A stretch of DNA of 64,000 nucleotides, taken from the NCBI GenBank assembly GCA_017531225.1, contig JAFXLL010000005.1, forward strand, positions 62,001-126,000, in the 5' to 3' direction. The stretch's first letter is position 1. Every line of letters begins with the position of its first letter. Shown here in pieces: positions 43,536-52,389 of the stretch. The stretch is from Bacteroidales bacterium (GTDB lineage: Bacteria > Bacteroidota > Bacteroidia > Bacteroidales > F082). The position numbers and the translations under genes were made by a program. A model generated the notes under the pieces. It ran no database searches. It saw only the letters and a program-made list of their open reading frames with translations, and was not told where the DNA came from.

Positions 43536-43566
43536 CAAAGATACGGAATTTCTTCAAAAACACAAA
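43536..43566 (-). promoter_or_regulatory. Promoter of the metal permease gene
   Basis: TTTG (43566-43563), a 19-nt spacer and TATCTTTG (43543-43536) on the minus strand. The ATG at 43496 is 40 nt downstream. Confidence 0.8.
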
Positions 43567-43623
43567 AAGTGCACCAGTTTGTTGGTCTGATGCACTTCGA
43601 TCTGATGGCTCGTTACCAGTGGC

Positions 43624-43797
43624 TTATTTGGCAGGCTCCCACTTGCAGCGGACGGGCGACACGATGGCACCTTCCTTTTTCAGTTCGGCGAAAGCCTTGT
43701 CGACTTCCTTGCGGTCGGCATTCAAGGCCTTGGTGACGTCGCCAGCCGAGACGGGTTTGCCCGCCTCGCGCATGGCCTGTAATACTTGCTCTTTCAT
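43624..43797 (-). CDS. 57-residue winged-helix-like small protein
   Basis: An ORF of 57 codons from ATG 43797 to TAA 43624 reads MKEQVLQAMREAGKPVSAGD, then VTKALNADRKEVDKAFAELK and a KKEGAIVSPVRCKWEPAK ending. The helix-turn-helix-wing pattern and the conserved final RCKWEP resemble small uncharacterised DNA-binding-like proteins found next to PNPOx/metal genes. It lies 4 bp after the PNPOx-like stop at 43802. It would be missed by length cut-offs. Confidence 0.75.
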   Translation of the reverse strand: MKEQVLQAMREAGKPVSAGDVTKALNADRKEVDKAFAELKKEGAIVSPVRCKWEPAK

Positions 43798-43801
43798 CTT
43801 T

Positions 43802-44200
43802 TTAGAATTTGATTGTTTCTTGTGTTTCCATCATCTTGTAGAATGTGGCGGTGGCGTTGCTGAGGTAATACATCACACTTTTTTCGCCGTTTTCGCCAAG
43901 GGCGGGTTTCAGGACGGGCATCTTTTCAATCAACGCCTTCTGGATTTCGGGGCGATTGTCTTTCACCAAGGTGCATTCGATGCGCAGCGTGAGACCTTTG
44001 AAGGCACAAATCTCGGCCTTGGGGTTGGCCTCAATCTGTTTGGTGGCGTTGGTGTCGCCAAAGGCCATAATATAAATCTTGTCGTCGCGGAGCATCATTG
44101 CGCCGTAGGGACGCACGCGCGGTTGGCCGTCTTCAACGGTGGCCAAATAGAAGGTTCCTGCATTCTCCAGGAAATCATATACTTTTTTTACTGATTCCAT
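43802..44200 (-). CDS. Pyridoxamine 5'-phosphate oxidase-like flavoprotein
   Basis: A 132-residue split-barrel flavin- or F420-type protein. FYLATVEDGQPRVRPYGAMMLRDDKIYIMAFGDTNATKQIEANPKAEICAF contains the flavin-binding strand pattern of the family. Too small for true PdxH. It is in line with the winged-helix-like gene and ferritin-like gene on the minus strand. Confidence 0.88.
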   Translation of the reverse strand: MESVKKVYDFLENAGTFYLATVEDGQPRVRPYGAMMLRDDKIYIMAFGDTNATKQIEANPKAEICAFKGLTLRIECTLVKDNRPEIQKALIEKMPVLKPALGENGEKSVMYYLSNATATFYKMMETQETIKF

Positions 44201-44221
44201 AATTGATATACTTATAGGGTT

Positions 44222-44683
44222 TTACATCATTTCAATAAGGAAATTCTCATAACCGAGCTTGTCGATATAGTTGAGGTACTGAGCCTCCCAAGCCATGTGA
44301 TCCTTCTCGCCGTCGATCCACTTGTAGATTAATTTCTGGGTCGGGTAATCGTCGGCGAAGGCGGCTGCCATCTCGCTCATCTGCTTGATTGCATCAGGAT
44401 TGTAGTCTGACTCAATCTGCTGTTTCGGGTCGTCGTAGAACGGGAACTCCATCGTCTTCATGGTCTCTTGCAGGTCGGCGGGCTTGCAGCCGAGTTCCAC
44501 AAGGCGGTTGAGCACTTCCTCGGCCTCATCCCATTCCTCTTCGGCTTCCTCCTTCCATTTGTCGGCCAGCTTGTTCCAACCGTTCAGACGGCAATAGGCC
44601 GAGAAGGCAAAATGTTGTTTGCTGTTTCCAAACCATGCAGCGCCATACATGGCAAACTGCTTCAATGCTTCTTCTTTTGTCAT
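44222..44683 (-). CDS. Ferritin-like di-iron domain protein
   Basis: A 153-residue helical protein. EEAEEEWDEAEEVLNRLVELG and DGEKDHMAWEAQYLNYID give Glu/His residues spaced for a di-iron four-helix bundle. It probably stores iron or handles peroxide. Co-located with a PNPOx-like gene and metal transport genes. The start lies shortly after an imperfect -7 box (TTACTTTG at 44725). Confidence 0.75.
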   Translation of the reverse strand: MTKEEALKQFAMYGAAWFGNSKQHFAFSAYCRLNGWNKLADKWKEEAEEEWDEAEEVLNRLVELGCKPADLQETMKTMEFPFYDDPKQQIESDYNPDAIKQMSEMAAAFADDYPTQKLIYKWIDGEKDHMAWEAQYLNYIDKLGYENFLIEMM

Positions 44684-44832
44684 ATGATATTCTGTTTTAC
44701 AGTTTTAATATTGTTAGGATTGCAAAGTAACGCCTATTTTTTGATTTCTCTGCTATCCGAAACGACACAAAATTTGTCTGAAACGATACAAACTTGAAAT
44801 ACTATTCGTATTTTTGCTGTCAAATTTGGCTT

Positions 44833-45711
44833 ATGTATACATTGAAAGAAGGCTGGATAGCCATGCATGGCGAGATGCCGACTGACGATTGGGACGGGAA
44901 GCTCTTTTGCGATAAGACAGATGCCGATAGGACTTTCCTTACTAACAGGATACAAGGATTCCTGGCTGCTTACACATTCACCCTCGTCATTCAAGGCCAG
45001 CTTACTATTGTTTATAACGACAGGGAATTGATGCTCCAAGCCGACGACCTTTTCTTCTACTCGCCTGGCATGTCTGTTACCATCATTGCTGCCTCTGCCG
45101 ACTATCAAGGGCTCTGCCTGCTGGCCGATGAGAATGCCACCATTGAACTCACCACTGTGCGCGACCTTGTTTACATCGCTTACGCTCCCATTGTCCAATT
45201 GCACGAGCCGAAACTGGCCCTACCTTATGTTGAAGCACTGCGCTTGGCCGAAAGGATGTATGAAATCATCAACTACCTGCACTCAGAGCACCTTTATAAG
45301 ACCGAAATCCTGCGTCTGCTCTATGCCATTTTTTTGCTCGATGTGCAGAACGCCCAGCAACGTGCCATCATCCACCGACAGACCCCGCAGCGTGTGGAAG
45401 AGATCTTCATCGGTTTTATCCGTCTATTGCCCCAATACTTTGCTGAGCATCACGACATCGGCTTTTATGCCTCAGCACTCAACATTTCGTCTGTCTATCT
45501 CTCGCGTGTCGTTCGTCAAGTTACGGGTCGAACAGTCGTGGACTACATTAACCAAATGATTGTGATGGAAGCTTCGTTTTTGTTGCGCACTTCAACGATG
45601 AACATCACACAGATTGCCGACCGGCTTCATTTTGCCGACACGCCGTCGTTCAGCAAGTTCTTCTCAAGACTAAAAGGAGTTTCGCCGAGGGAATACAGGA
45701 CCAAACAATAA
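44833..45711 (+). CDS. AraC-family transcriptional regulator
   Basis: A 292-residue regulator from ATG 44833 (MYTLKEGW). The TATTTTTG box at 44809-44816 falls between this and an earlier in-frame ATG at 44794, which would therefore not be transcribed in full. It has a sensing domain (about 1-170) and an HTH pair with IGFYASALNISSVYLSRVVRQVTG and NITQIADRLHFADTPSFSKFFSRLKG. Divergent from the ferritin-like/PNPOx genes. Confidence 0.9.
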   Translation: MYTLKEGWIAMHGEMPTDDWDGKLFCDKTDADRTFLTNRIQGFLAAYTFTLVIQGQLTIVYNDRELMLQADDLFFYSPGMSVTIIAASADYQGLCLLADENATIELTTVRDLVYIAYAPIVQLHEPKLALPYVEALRLAERMYEIINYLHSEHLYKTEILRLLYAIFLLDVQNAQQRAIIHRQTPQRVEEIFIGFIRLLPQYFAEHHDIGFYASALNISSVYLSRVVRQVTGRTVVDYINQMIVMEASFLLRTSTMNITQIADRLHFADTPSFSKFFSRLKGVSPREYRTKQ

Positions 45712-45762
45712 TAATTGGCCAATACTGTCATCGTTTCAGGACTTTCGTTTGAAAACCATTAG

Positions 45763-46542
45763 CTAACCAAGCACCACATCCAGCACCATCATCAGCACAA
45801 AACCGATGGCGAAGCCGATAGTGCTAAGGTTGGAATGGTCGCCAGATGAAGCCTCGGGGATGAGCTCCTCGACGACGACGTAACACATGGCACCGGCAGC
45901 AAAGGAGAGGAGATAGGGGAGGATGGGCATCAGCCACGATGCAAGAAGTACTACGGCCAAGCCGCCCAAAGGCTCCACGATGCCGCTAAGACTAGCAATC
46001 GAGAAAGAACGCCACTTGCTGTTGCCTTCGGCACACATGGGCATGGAGATGATGGCTCCTTCGGGGATGTTTTGGATGGCAATGCCCACAGATACCGCTA
46101 CGGCGCTGGCCAAAGTGATGCTTTCGGCCCCTTGCGAGGCGGCGGCTATCACCACGCCCACCGCCATTCCCTCTGGCAAATTGTGGAGCGTGACGGCCAA
46201 AGCCAACATTGCCGTGCGTGATAGGTGCGAGCGGGGCCCTTCGGGTGCGTCGGCGCCCAAATGAAGGTGAGGCGTCAACTCATCCAACAACAGCAAAAAG
46301 CCGATACCGGCGAGAAAGCCAACGGCAGCTGGCACTACCGACCAACTGCCGTTGCCGGCATTCATCTCGATGGACGGGATAAGCAGCGACCATACCGAGG
46401 CCGCAATCATCACGCCCGAGGCAAAGCCTAATAGTGATTTTTGCAAAGCGGGTTTCATCTCTTTTTTCATGAAGAAGACAAAACTCGCGCCAAGCATAGT
46501 GCCCAAAAGGGGAATGAGTAATCCTATTGCGGTGCTCATCAT
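45763..46542 (-). CDS. ZIP-family metal transporter
   Basis: A 259-residue, eight-helix membrane protein. LHNLPEG in helix IV and QNIPEG in helix V are the ZIP metal-binding motifs, and the His-rich loop (LTPHLHLGADA) between helices III and IV is present. It probably moves Zn2+ or Fe2+ into the cytosol. Confidence 0.93.
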   Translation of the reverse strand: MMSTAIGLLIPLLGTMLGASFVFFMKKEMKPALQKSLLGFASGVMIAASVWSLLIPSIEMNAGNGSWSVVPAAVGFLAGIGFLLLLDELTPHLHLGADAPEGPRSHLSRTAMLALAVTLHNLPEGMAVGVVIAAASQGAESITLASAVAVSVGIAIQNIPEGAIISMPMCAEGNSKWRSFSIASLSGIVEPLGGLAVVLLASWLMPILPYLLSFAAGAMCYVVVEELIPEASSGDHSNLSTIGFAIGFVLMMVLDVVLG

Positions 46543-46564
46543 CGTAGGTTTGCCTCTTGGTTTG

Positions 46565-47128
46565 TTACTTCAGTTTCAATCCGTCCTTAAAAGCTTCGCC
46601 AACGCGCTTCGAAACTTGGTAATAGCCGTGCGTGTAGGGGTCAAAAGTGATGGCTTGCAGGGCTTCGATATCAACCTTGCCGTCCTTCATCTTGTCGGCC
46701 TCGACCGAGGTTTGCAGCACCTTGCCGATGACGCCAAGACCTGTGTCGTCGCTTTGGTATTCAATGAACTCACACTCCATGGCGATGGGCAGCTCGTTGA
46801 TGATGGGGGCATCAACCAGATTGGACTTTGTCGCAGTGAGACCGCTTTTGGCAAATTTGTCTTTCTCGTTTTTGCCTGAGACCACGCCAAACCAGTCGGC
46901 TTCAACCATGTGGGGCGCATCGGCGATGTGGACCACAAAACCTTTGCGTTGTTTGATGTTCTCCACGGTCTTGTGGGTTTCGGTCAGGTTGAGGGCTACG
47001 CGGTTGCGGTCGAGCATGGTGCCCCAAGCGGCGTTCATCACATCGATAGTGCCGTCTTCGTTGTAGGTAGCCACGAGCAAAACGGGCATCGGGAAAATGG
47101 CTTCTGTTACTTTAATGGGTTGTTTCAT
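46565..47128 (-). CDS. Flavin reductase-like FMN-binding split-barrel protein
   Basis: A 187-residue protein. MPVLLVATYNEDGTIDVMNAAWGTMLDRNRVALNLTETHKT and GFVVHIADAPHMVEADWFG match the FMN-binding flavin-reductase family common in anaerobes. A TATCTTTG box lies at 47172-47179. It likely reduces or carries FMN for an unknown partner. Confidence 0.9.
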   Translation of the reverse strand: MKQPIKVTEAIFPMPVLLVATYNEDGTIDVMNAAWGTMLDRNRVALNLTETHKTVENIKQRKGFVVHIADAPHMVEADWFGVVSGKNEKDKFAKSGLTATKSNLVDAPIINELPIAMECEFIEYQSDDTGLGVIGKVLQTSVEADKMKDGKVDIEALQAITFDPYTHGYYQVSKRVGEAFKDGLKLK

Positions 47129-47265
47129 AATGATATAGCGTTTAATGAATTGTGCAATGCTACTATGATGGCAAAGATAAGGAAAAACTCTGAAACACCA
47201 GACAATTGAGTATGGGAATTTATAAAGTATTATTTATTTAGTTTTATTTGATTAAATGAAATTTG

Positions 47266-47273
47266 TATTTTTG
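47266..47273 (+). promoter_or_regulatory. -7 box of the four-helix-bundle gene (TATTTTTG)
   Basis: TATTTTTG with a TTTG at 47247-47250 (15-nt spacer, shorter than consensus) precedes the ATG at 47297 by 23 nt. Confidence 0.6.
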
Positions 47274-47296
47274 CAAATTTAATAAATATATTCAAG

Positions 47297-48034
47297 ATGC
47301 AGATAAATAGATTTGGATATTATTGGTTGGATACATGGGTGTTGGGCAATATCATACAATTAGCCACGCAAGAATTCTGTAACCGCTATCTCAACCGTAG
47401 CAACGACCCTTGTGGTCGACAGTACGATCAAATGACACAAGCTGCGCGTTCTGTTCCCGCAAACATCGCTGAAGGGAATTCTCGGCATTCCACTTCAAAG
47501 GAGACGGAAATGCGCCTCACTGACGTGGCTCGGGCTAGTCTGGCTGAATTGGCAAATGACTATATTAACTGGCTCATGCGATACGAGAATGTTCCTTGGT
47601 CAGTGAAATCAGTCGAACATAGAATAGTTAGTTATATCGTCCTGGATCGTCCTAATTATAAAGATGATGTACAGTGCCAAAGTAGCATCCACATACTGAA
47701 GCAAAAACATAAGTTTGATCAATGGCTTTGTTCAAAAGATTCAATAATAGAGGCAAACTGTTTGTTAGTCCTTTGCAACCGGCTGATTATGATGCTTGGT
47801 AAACAAATTGAAAACCAGCTTGAAGCATTTAAGGAAGAGGGCGGTTTTTCAGAAGCTTTGTCAGCTGAGAGGCTTGCTCGTAGAGCAGAACAAAATGCTC
47901 AAAATGATGCACCGTTTTGTCCAAAATGTGGAAAGCCAATGATAAAACGGATAGCAAAAAAAGGTAGAAATGCTGGTAATGCTTTTTGGAGTTGCACAGC
48001 CTATCCCGAATGTGATGGAACGAGGAATGCTTAA
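47297..48034 (+). CDS. Four-helix-bundle suffix protein with C-terminal zinc ribbon
   Basis: A 245-residue protein. Residues 1-125 resemble the 23S-rRNA-intervening-sequence type four-helix bundle (YYWLDTWVL, MTQAARSVPANIAEGNSRHST, EMRLTDVARASLAELANDY). Residues 195-245 form a topoisomerase-I-type zinc ribbon: CPKCGKPM, then FWSCTAYPECDG. This matches what I know as the four helix bundle suffix domain proteins, whose function is unsettled but likely nucleic-acid-binding. A truncated copy is at 20910-21155. Confidence 0.85.
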   Translation: MQINRFGYYWLDTWVLGNIIQLATQEFCNRYLNRSNDPCGRQYDQMTQAARSVPANIAEGNSRHSTSKETEMRLTDVARASLAELANDYINWLMRYENVPWSVKSVEHRIVSYIVLDRPNYKDDVQCQSSIHILKQKHKFDQWLCSKDSIIEANCLLVLCNRLIMMLGKQIENQLEAFKEEGGFSEALSAERLARRAEQNAQNDAPFCPKCGKPMIKRIAKKGRNAGNAFWSCTAYPECDGTRNA

Positions 48035-48044
48035 ATTGGTTTTT

Positions 48045-48087
48045 CGTTATAACGTCATGAAAAAAATACCGTAATACCGTTATAACG
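48045..48087. repeat. Two CGTTATAACG palindromes between convergent genes
   Basis: CGTTATAACG occurs at 48045-48054 and 48078-48087, with further GTAATACC repeats. It separates two convergent genes and could form hairpins ending both transcripts. Confidence 0.5.
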
Positions 48088-48095
48088 TAATACCA

Positions 48096-48782
48096 TTATT
48101 CCGTGCTTCTTAAAAATTCCCCATCTATTATAGTAAGCCTTTCCGCCATCCGTCGGCCAGCATCGAAGGCTTTTTGCAGGTCTTCTTCCCAGTGCTCCTC
48201 GCGATAATTTCGTTTGGCTTCTTCCGAGAATCCTCCCAACTCGAAATTGGCGTAGTTCTTCACTTGATAGGTGTTGTTGGCAAACAGTTTCTCGGGTTGT
48301 CCGAGGGCTTTGGCGATGCAAGGCTCCATCGTGCCGTAGCCATTGCAGTTGCTGCCGCCCACGCCACCGTTTTGCGTTTCCACCAACACCACGGGCATCC
48401 GTTTCGGTGCGGTGATGCTGTAGTCGTTGTAGGAGAGCCAAGGGAAGGCCAAACGCTCCAAGAAAGCCCGCATCTGGCCAGTAATCTCACCGAAATAGTT
48501 GGGCGAGCCTAATACCAAGCCATCAGCTTGCGCGATCTCCTCCAAAACAGGAGTCAGTGCGTCCTTGAACTTGCATACATTCGAGGCTTTGCCTTTGATT
48601 TTGCAGGCCATGCACGACATGCAGCCTTTGTAATCGAGGGCATAGAGGCGAATGGACTTTACCTCGATTTCGTTGCTGACGAAACCGGCTCCTTCAGCGA
48701 ATTTCTTAAGCATAGAGGCCGTGTTGAAAGTGGCTCGCGGGCCTCCGTCGATGATGATGATCTTTTTCATTGTCGTTGTCAT
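48096..48782 (-). CDS. Flavodoxin-fold NADPH-dependent FMN reductase, Cys-rich
   Basis: A 228-residue protein (an ATG at 48770 is an alternative start). IIIIDGGPRATFNTASMLKKF is the FMN-phosphate loop, LVLGSPNYFGEITGQMRAFLER the isoalloxazine loop. GCMSCMACKIKGKASNVC is a Cys-rich insert typical of iron-sulfur flavoproteins; three to four Cys could bind a cluster. Cytosolic. Confidence 0.85.
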   Translation of the reverse strand: MTTTMKKIIIIDGGPRATFNTASMLKKFAEGAGFVSNEIEVKSIRLYALDYKGCMSCMACKIKGKASNVCKFKDALTPVLEEIAQADGLVLGSPNYFGEITGQMRAFLERLAFPWLSYNDYSITAPKRMPVVLVETQNGGVGGSNCNGYGTMEPCIAKALGQPEKLFANNTYQVKNYANFELGGFSEEAKRNYREEHWEEDLQKAFDAGRRMAERLTIIDGEFLRSTE

Positions 48783-48866
48783 TTTATTATCGTTCGCAAA
48801 ACGTCACATATTCCCTCGTTTTGAAGGATGACGGCGTCGAATTCGTATGGCGTTGCTGTGGCCATG

Positions 48867-49403
48867 TTATTTCTTGAGGTTTTTCTGATGCGTCTTCAAC
48901 AGCTTCACCGCCTGCCCGTAGGGGCTTGAGGTCACGCTCACGAAATAAGCCGCCATGTCGGTGGTGTAGGTGTTTTTGTAGTAACCTTTGGTGAAGAGTT
49001 CCTCTTCAGTGAAGCTCTCGGCGAGGCGGAGCATTTCCTCATGGGTCTCGTTCAACAGGCGCTTGGCTTCCTCCAAAGGCGTGTTTTGGTGCTTCTCCAC
49101 CAGCATCTTGTCCATCTCGTGATAGTTCTTGCGGTACGCGTCGGGCAGATAGTCACGAGGGTGACCTTCGCGGATGTTGTTCACAAACTCGCGCATCAGC
49201 ACCTGCCATTCGTGAAGGTGGATCAAAAGGTCGCGGAGACAGCGGTCGTATTGCCAACGCACACCGCATTTCTTTGGATCAGCAGCGAAGTCAAAGGTGG
49301 CTGATATGGCTTCCTCGCTCATCTTGGCTATCTGTTCATTGAGTTGGGCATAGCCCTCGGCCATGGCGGCGAGCAACTCTTGTTTGTTGCTGGGATTGGG
49401 CAT
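48867..49403 (-). CDS. ClbS/DfsB-family four-helix-bundle protein
   Basis: A 178-residue DinB-like protein. LLAAMAEGYAQLNEQIAKM, RDLLIHLHEWQVLMREFV and YLPDAYRKNYHEMDKMLVEKHQNT match the ClbS/DfsB family. ClbS is the cyclopropane hydrolase that protects E. coli against colibactin; most relatives in Bacteroidota have unknown substrates. Its presence could reflect exposure to a genotoxin. Confidence 0.88.
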   Translation of the reverse strand: MPNPSNKQELLAAMAEGYAQLNEQIAKMSEEAISATFDFAADPKKCGVRWQYDRCLRDLLIHLHEWQVLMREFVNNIREGHPRDYLPDAYRKNYHEMDKMLVEKHQNTPLEEAKRLLNETHEEMLRLAESFTEEELFTKGYYKNTYTTDMAAYFVSVTSSPYGQAVKLLKTHQKNLKK

Positions 49404-49427
49404 GATTATAAAATCGTAAATTGTTGA

Positions 49428-51446
49428 TTACTTCACAGTTACCTTCATGGTCTCAATGCCCTTCGTGGTCTCAACCTTGATGAAGTACATACCAGCACCT
49501 TGATGGCTGAAGTCGTATTCAAAGGAATTGCCATAGGTGGAGCCTTCAAAGACTCTTTCTCCAAGCATATTGAAAATGCTGATGTTCTTCATGTTTTCGA
49601 CCTCGATTTTAACCAAACCATTCGTTGGATTGGGATAAACGGCGGTAAAAATACCGTCAACTTCTGAAACTGCGGTGCAATCTTCGATAAACTCGTTGAA
49701 GCCATTCAATCCGTAGGGCTCGTACCAACTGGAGTTCCGATACGCTTCCACACATCCGCAAGGAACGACGAGGATGGGATAGCCAAAGTTTTCAAACACC
49801 AAACCACCAAATTCGTCATCAAGGACAGGAGGCGTGGTGGCCAAAGATACCGCTCCTGTAAAACCAGAGCAATTTCTGAATGCTTCGTCACCAATAAAAA
49901 TGACGGATTCACCTATGGTAAGGGTACCGCCGAAGCTTTGGCAATAGAAAAACGCGCCTGCGCCAATGGTATCCACAGAATTCGGGATGGTCAAATCGCC
50001 CGTCAGGTCATAGCAAAAAGCGAAAGCGTTCTCTCCAATATATGTCACAGAACTCGGGATTTCAATGGAGGTCAATCCTTGCACGCCCCTGAAGGCACAA
50101 TAGCCGATGGATGTAACTGTGTTGGGTATCACGGTGTTTTTGCATCCTGTAAGCAACTCGTTGGTGCTCGTTTCGATGATGGCGTTGCAGTCGTTTCTTG
50201 AGTCATAGACGCTGTTTTCAGGGTCGACGACGATGCCGCTGAAAGCGCAATAGCCGAAGGAGTTTCCGCCGAGCGATTGTACGTTGCTCGGAATGTGCAG
50301 TATGCCCGTCATGCCGTCGCAAGAATTGAAGGCATAGTCGCCGATTTCGGTGACAGAGCTGCCTATGATCAAATCACCATCAAAACCAGGGCAAATCTGA
50401 AATGCGCCATAGCCGACAGTGGTCACGGAGTTGGGGATCACCAAATCGCCGGTAAAGCCTTGGCAATAGGCAAAGGCACTCGCTTCGATGGTGGTTACCG
50501 TATTGGGGATGGATAGGTTCGTCAAATAGAAGCAATACAAGAATGCGCTTTCGCCAATGGTGGTCACGGTATAATTGTGTCCTTCGTAACTCACCGATTC
50601 CGGGATAATCAAGTCTCCGGTGGCCTCATAACCGTTAACATGGCCTATGACCGTCACGGACACTTGATCGTCATTAACACGATAAATCAGATCGCCGACG
50701 GTGAATTCCGACGGATTGGAGCCGTATGCCATAAACAGGCAGGTCGGATCATAGCTGTTGGTTCCATCATAAAGAGGCCCTAAGACGGTATAAGCTCCGG
50801 TATTGGTGTTAATCTGATACAAATTGCCATAGTAAGTGCCAAACAATTCGCCCGTCAGCATGTCAAAAGCCATCTTGATCGGCAAATCAATCGGGTTGAT
50901 CACGGTCAATTGCGCATTGGAAAGATTCAATGAGCCAAACTCACCCCAAGAGCTTATCATATAAGCGTTACCATCAGCGTTGATAGCCAAATTGAAGCCA
51001 TCATGCTCAATCGCGCCATGGTCTTGCATGTTGCTGGGGTTGGCTGGATCAAAGCTTTTCAGGTGCTCATTAATAATGATATAAATCAATCCGTCGGCAG
51101 GATTGTAGGCCATATCAGTAACGTATGAGAGGCCTGCAACCATCACTTCAGGTGAATCGATAAAATTATTGGTGGCATCAAAGCTTGACTTGCAAATGTT
51201 ATAACCATTGTCATTGTTCACGCTCCACACATAGCCGTTGGCAAAGGTGGCTGTCGATACTGCCGGGAGCTCGTCCGATGCAATGGAAACCGAACCTAAA
51301 TCCTGCATGGTGAATGAGATATACTTATTTTCTGCCTGGTTAGGTGGTAAGATGTATCCAAACCAATGGGCAGTAGATGAAGGTTGTGCATTGGCAAAGC
51401 CTATGAATGTGAATAACAACAAAAAGAGATGTAAATACTTTTTCAT
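49428..51446 (-). CDS. BspA-like leucine-rich-repeat protein with T9SS C-terminal domain
   Basis: A 672-residue secreted protein (ATG 51446; a GTG at 51452 would add two residues). A signal peptide (cleavage after ANAQ) precedes a WD-like N-terminal region (about 40-245). LRR_5 repeats run from about 270 to 560 (repeats such as NSVTTVGYGAFQICPGFDGD). The last 75 residues, with PNPTNGLVKIEVEN and MYFIKVETTKGIETMKVTVK, form the type A C-terminal domain recognised by the type IX secretion system. Likely a surface adhesin. A TATATTTG box lies at 51490-51497. Confidence 0.9.
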   Translation of the reverse strand: MKKYLHLFLLLFTFIGFANAQPSSTAHWFGYILPPNQAENKYISFTMQDLGSVSIASDELPAVSTATFANGYVWSVNNDNGYNICKSSFDATNNFIDSPEVMVAGLSYVTDMAYNPADGLIYIIINEHLKSFDPANPSNMQDHGAIEHDGFNLAINADGNAYMISSWGEFGSLNLSNAQLTVINPIDLPIKMAFDMLTGELFGTYYGNLYQINTNTGAYTVLGPLYDGTNSYDPTCLFMAYGSNPSEFTVGDLIYRVNDDQVSVTVIGHVNGYEATGDLIIPESVSYEGHNYTVTTIGESAFLYCFYLTNLSIPNTVTTIEASAFAYCQGFTGDLVIPNSVTTVGYGAFQICPGFDGDLIIGSSVTEIGDYAFNSCDGMTGILHIPSNVQSLGGNSFGYCAFSGIVVDPENSVYDSRNDCNAIIETSTNELLTGCKNTVIPNTVTSIGYCAFRGVQGLTSIEIPSSVTYIGENAFAFCYDLTGDLTIPNSVDTIGAGAFFYCQSFGGTLTIGESVIFIGDEAFRNCSGFTGAVSLATTPPVLDDEFGGLVFENFGYPILVVPCGCVEAYRNSSWYEPYGLNGFNEFIEDCTAVSEVDGIFTAVYPNPTNGLVKIEVENMKNISIFNMLGERVFEGSTYGNSFEYDFSHQGAGMYFIKVETTKGIETMKVTVK

Positions 51447-51554
51447 GATCACATTGTTTGTTTAACTTTTCTATTTTTTTAAATTGCAGCAAATATAGGA
51501 TAATTTCATTAAAGCGGCATAACTATTATCCCATCACTACATCCAATACCATCA

Positions 51555-52388
51555 TCAAAACAATACTCCTTCAGCTACTATAGCTGCAGTGCCGCCGACA
51601 AAGATGTTTCCGTCGGCTTGAATCCTTGTGGCGACCACTGAAGGCCGTCCCATAGCCTCGCCTTGGATAAATGAACACTCTGCTTCTTTGCCTATACTGC
51701 CACATTGCTGGAGGTAATGAGTCAACGAGGCATTGGCAGTGCCAGTTGCAGACTCTTCAGGTATGTCGTAGAGGGGCGCAAAATCACGCACGTGGGCGGT
51801 ATAGCCATCGTTGCCGAAGGCGAAGACATGGAAACTAACGGAATCGTATTTCTTGGTGATGGCAGCAATGGCATCCATATTAGGCTGGAGCGACTGTAAA
51901 ATATCCAAAGAGGGGAGAGGGATCATGATGTCGGGAAGTCCAGCATATACGATCTGGACCGGCATCGTCGGATGATAATCCTTCATACCTAAAGCCCGAT
52001 AGATCTCTTCGGTTTCGGTTAGGGTTGCTACAATGCGAGGTTTGGCCATTTGCATCATCACTTTCTCCCCAACTTCGATGTGCAAGTCGCCAGCTTTGGT
52101 GTGGCAAAGACATTGTCCTGAAGCCAATCCTTTTTGATGCAGCATGAAAAACGAGGCTATCGTTGCATGTCCGCACAAATCCACTTCCGCTTTTGGGGTG
52201 AAGTAACGAATAGTGTATTCCTGTGCGGAATGTCTGCGGATAAAGGCCGTTTCCGAATAGCGCAGTTCGCTGGCAATGCTCAACATCAGATCATCTTTCG
52301 GAAAAGCATCTGAATCAAGCAACACCACACCTGCGGGATTGCCTCCAAAAGGCTTGTCTGTGAATGCGTCAACGATGAAAAGTTTCAT
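51555..52388 (-). CDS. PhzF-family isomerase
   Basis: A 277-residue protein from ATG 52388, 2 bp from the glycosyltransferase stop. FGGNPAGVVLL and the DAF...RYSETAF region, FTPKAEVDLCGHATIAS and GTANASLTHYLQQCG match PhzF-like proteins, which catalyse isomerisation through a conserved Glu. Phenazine genes are absent, so the substrate is different. Confidence 0.9.
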   Translation of the reverse strand: MKLFIVDAFTDKPFGGNPAGVVLLDSDAFPKDDLMLSIASELRYSETAFIRRHSAQEYTIRYFTPKAEVDLCGHATIASFFMLHQKGLASGQCLCHTKAGDLHIEVGEKVMMQMAKPRIVATLTETEEIYRALGMKDYHPTMPVQIVYAGLPDIMIPLPSLDILQSLQPNMDAIAAITKKYDSVSFHVFAFGNDGYTAHVRDFAPLYDIPEESATGTANASLTHYLQQCGSIGKEAECSFIQGEAMGRPSVVATRIQADGNIFVGGTAAIVAEGVLF

Positions 52389-52389
52389 G

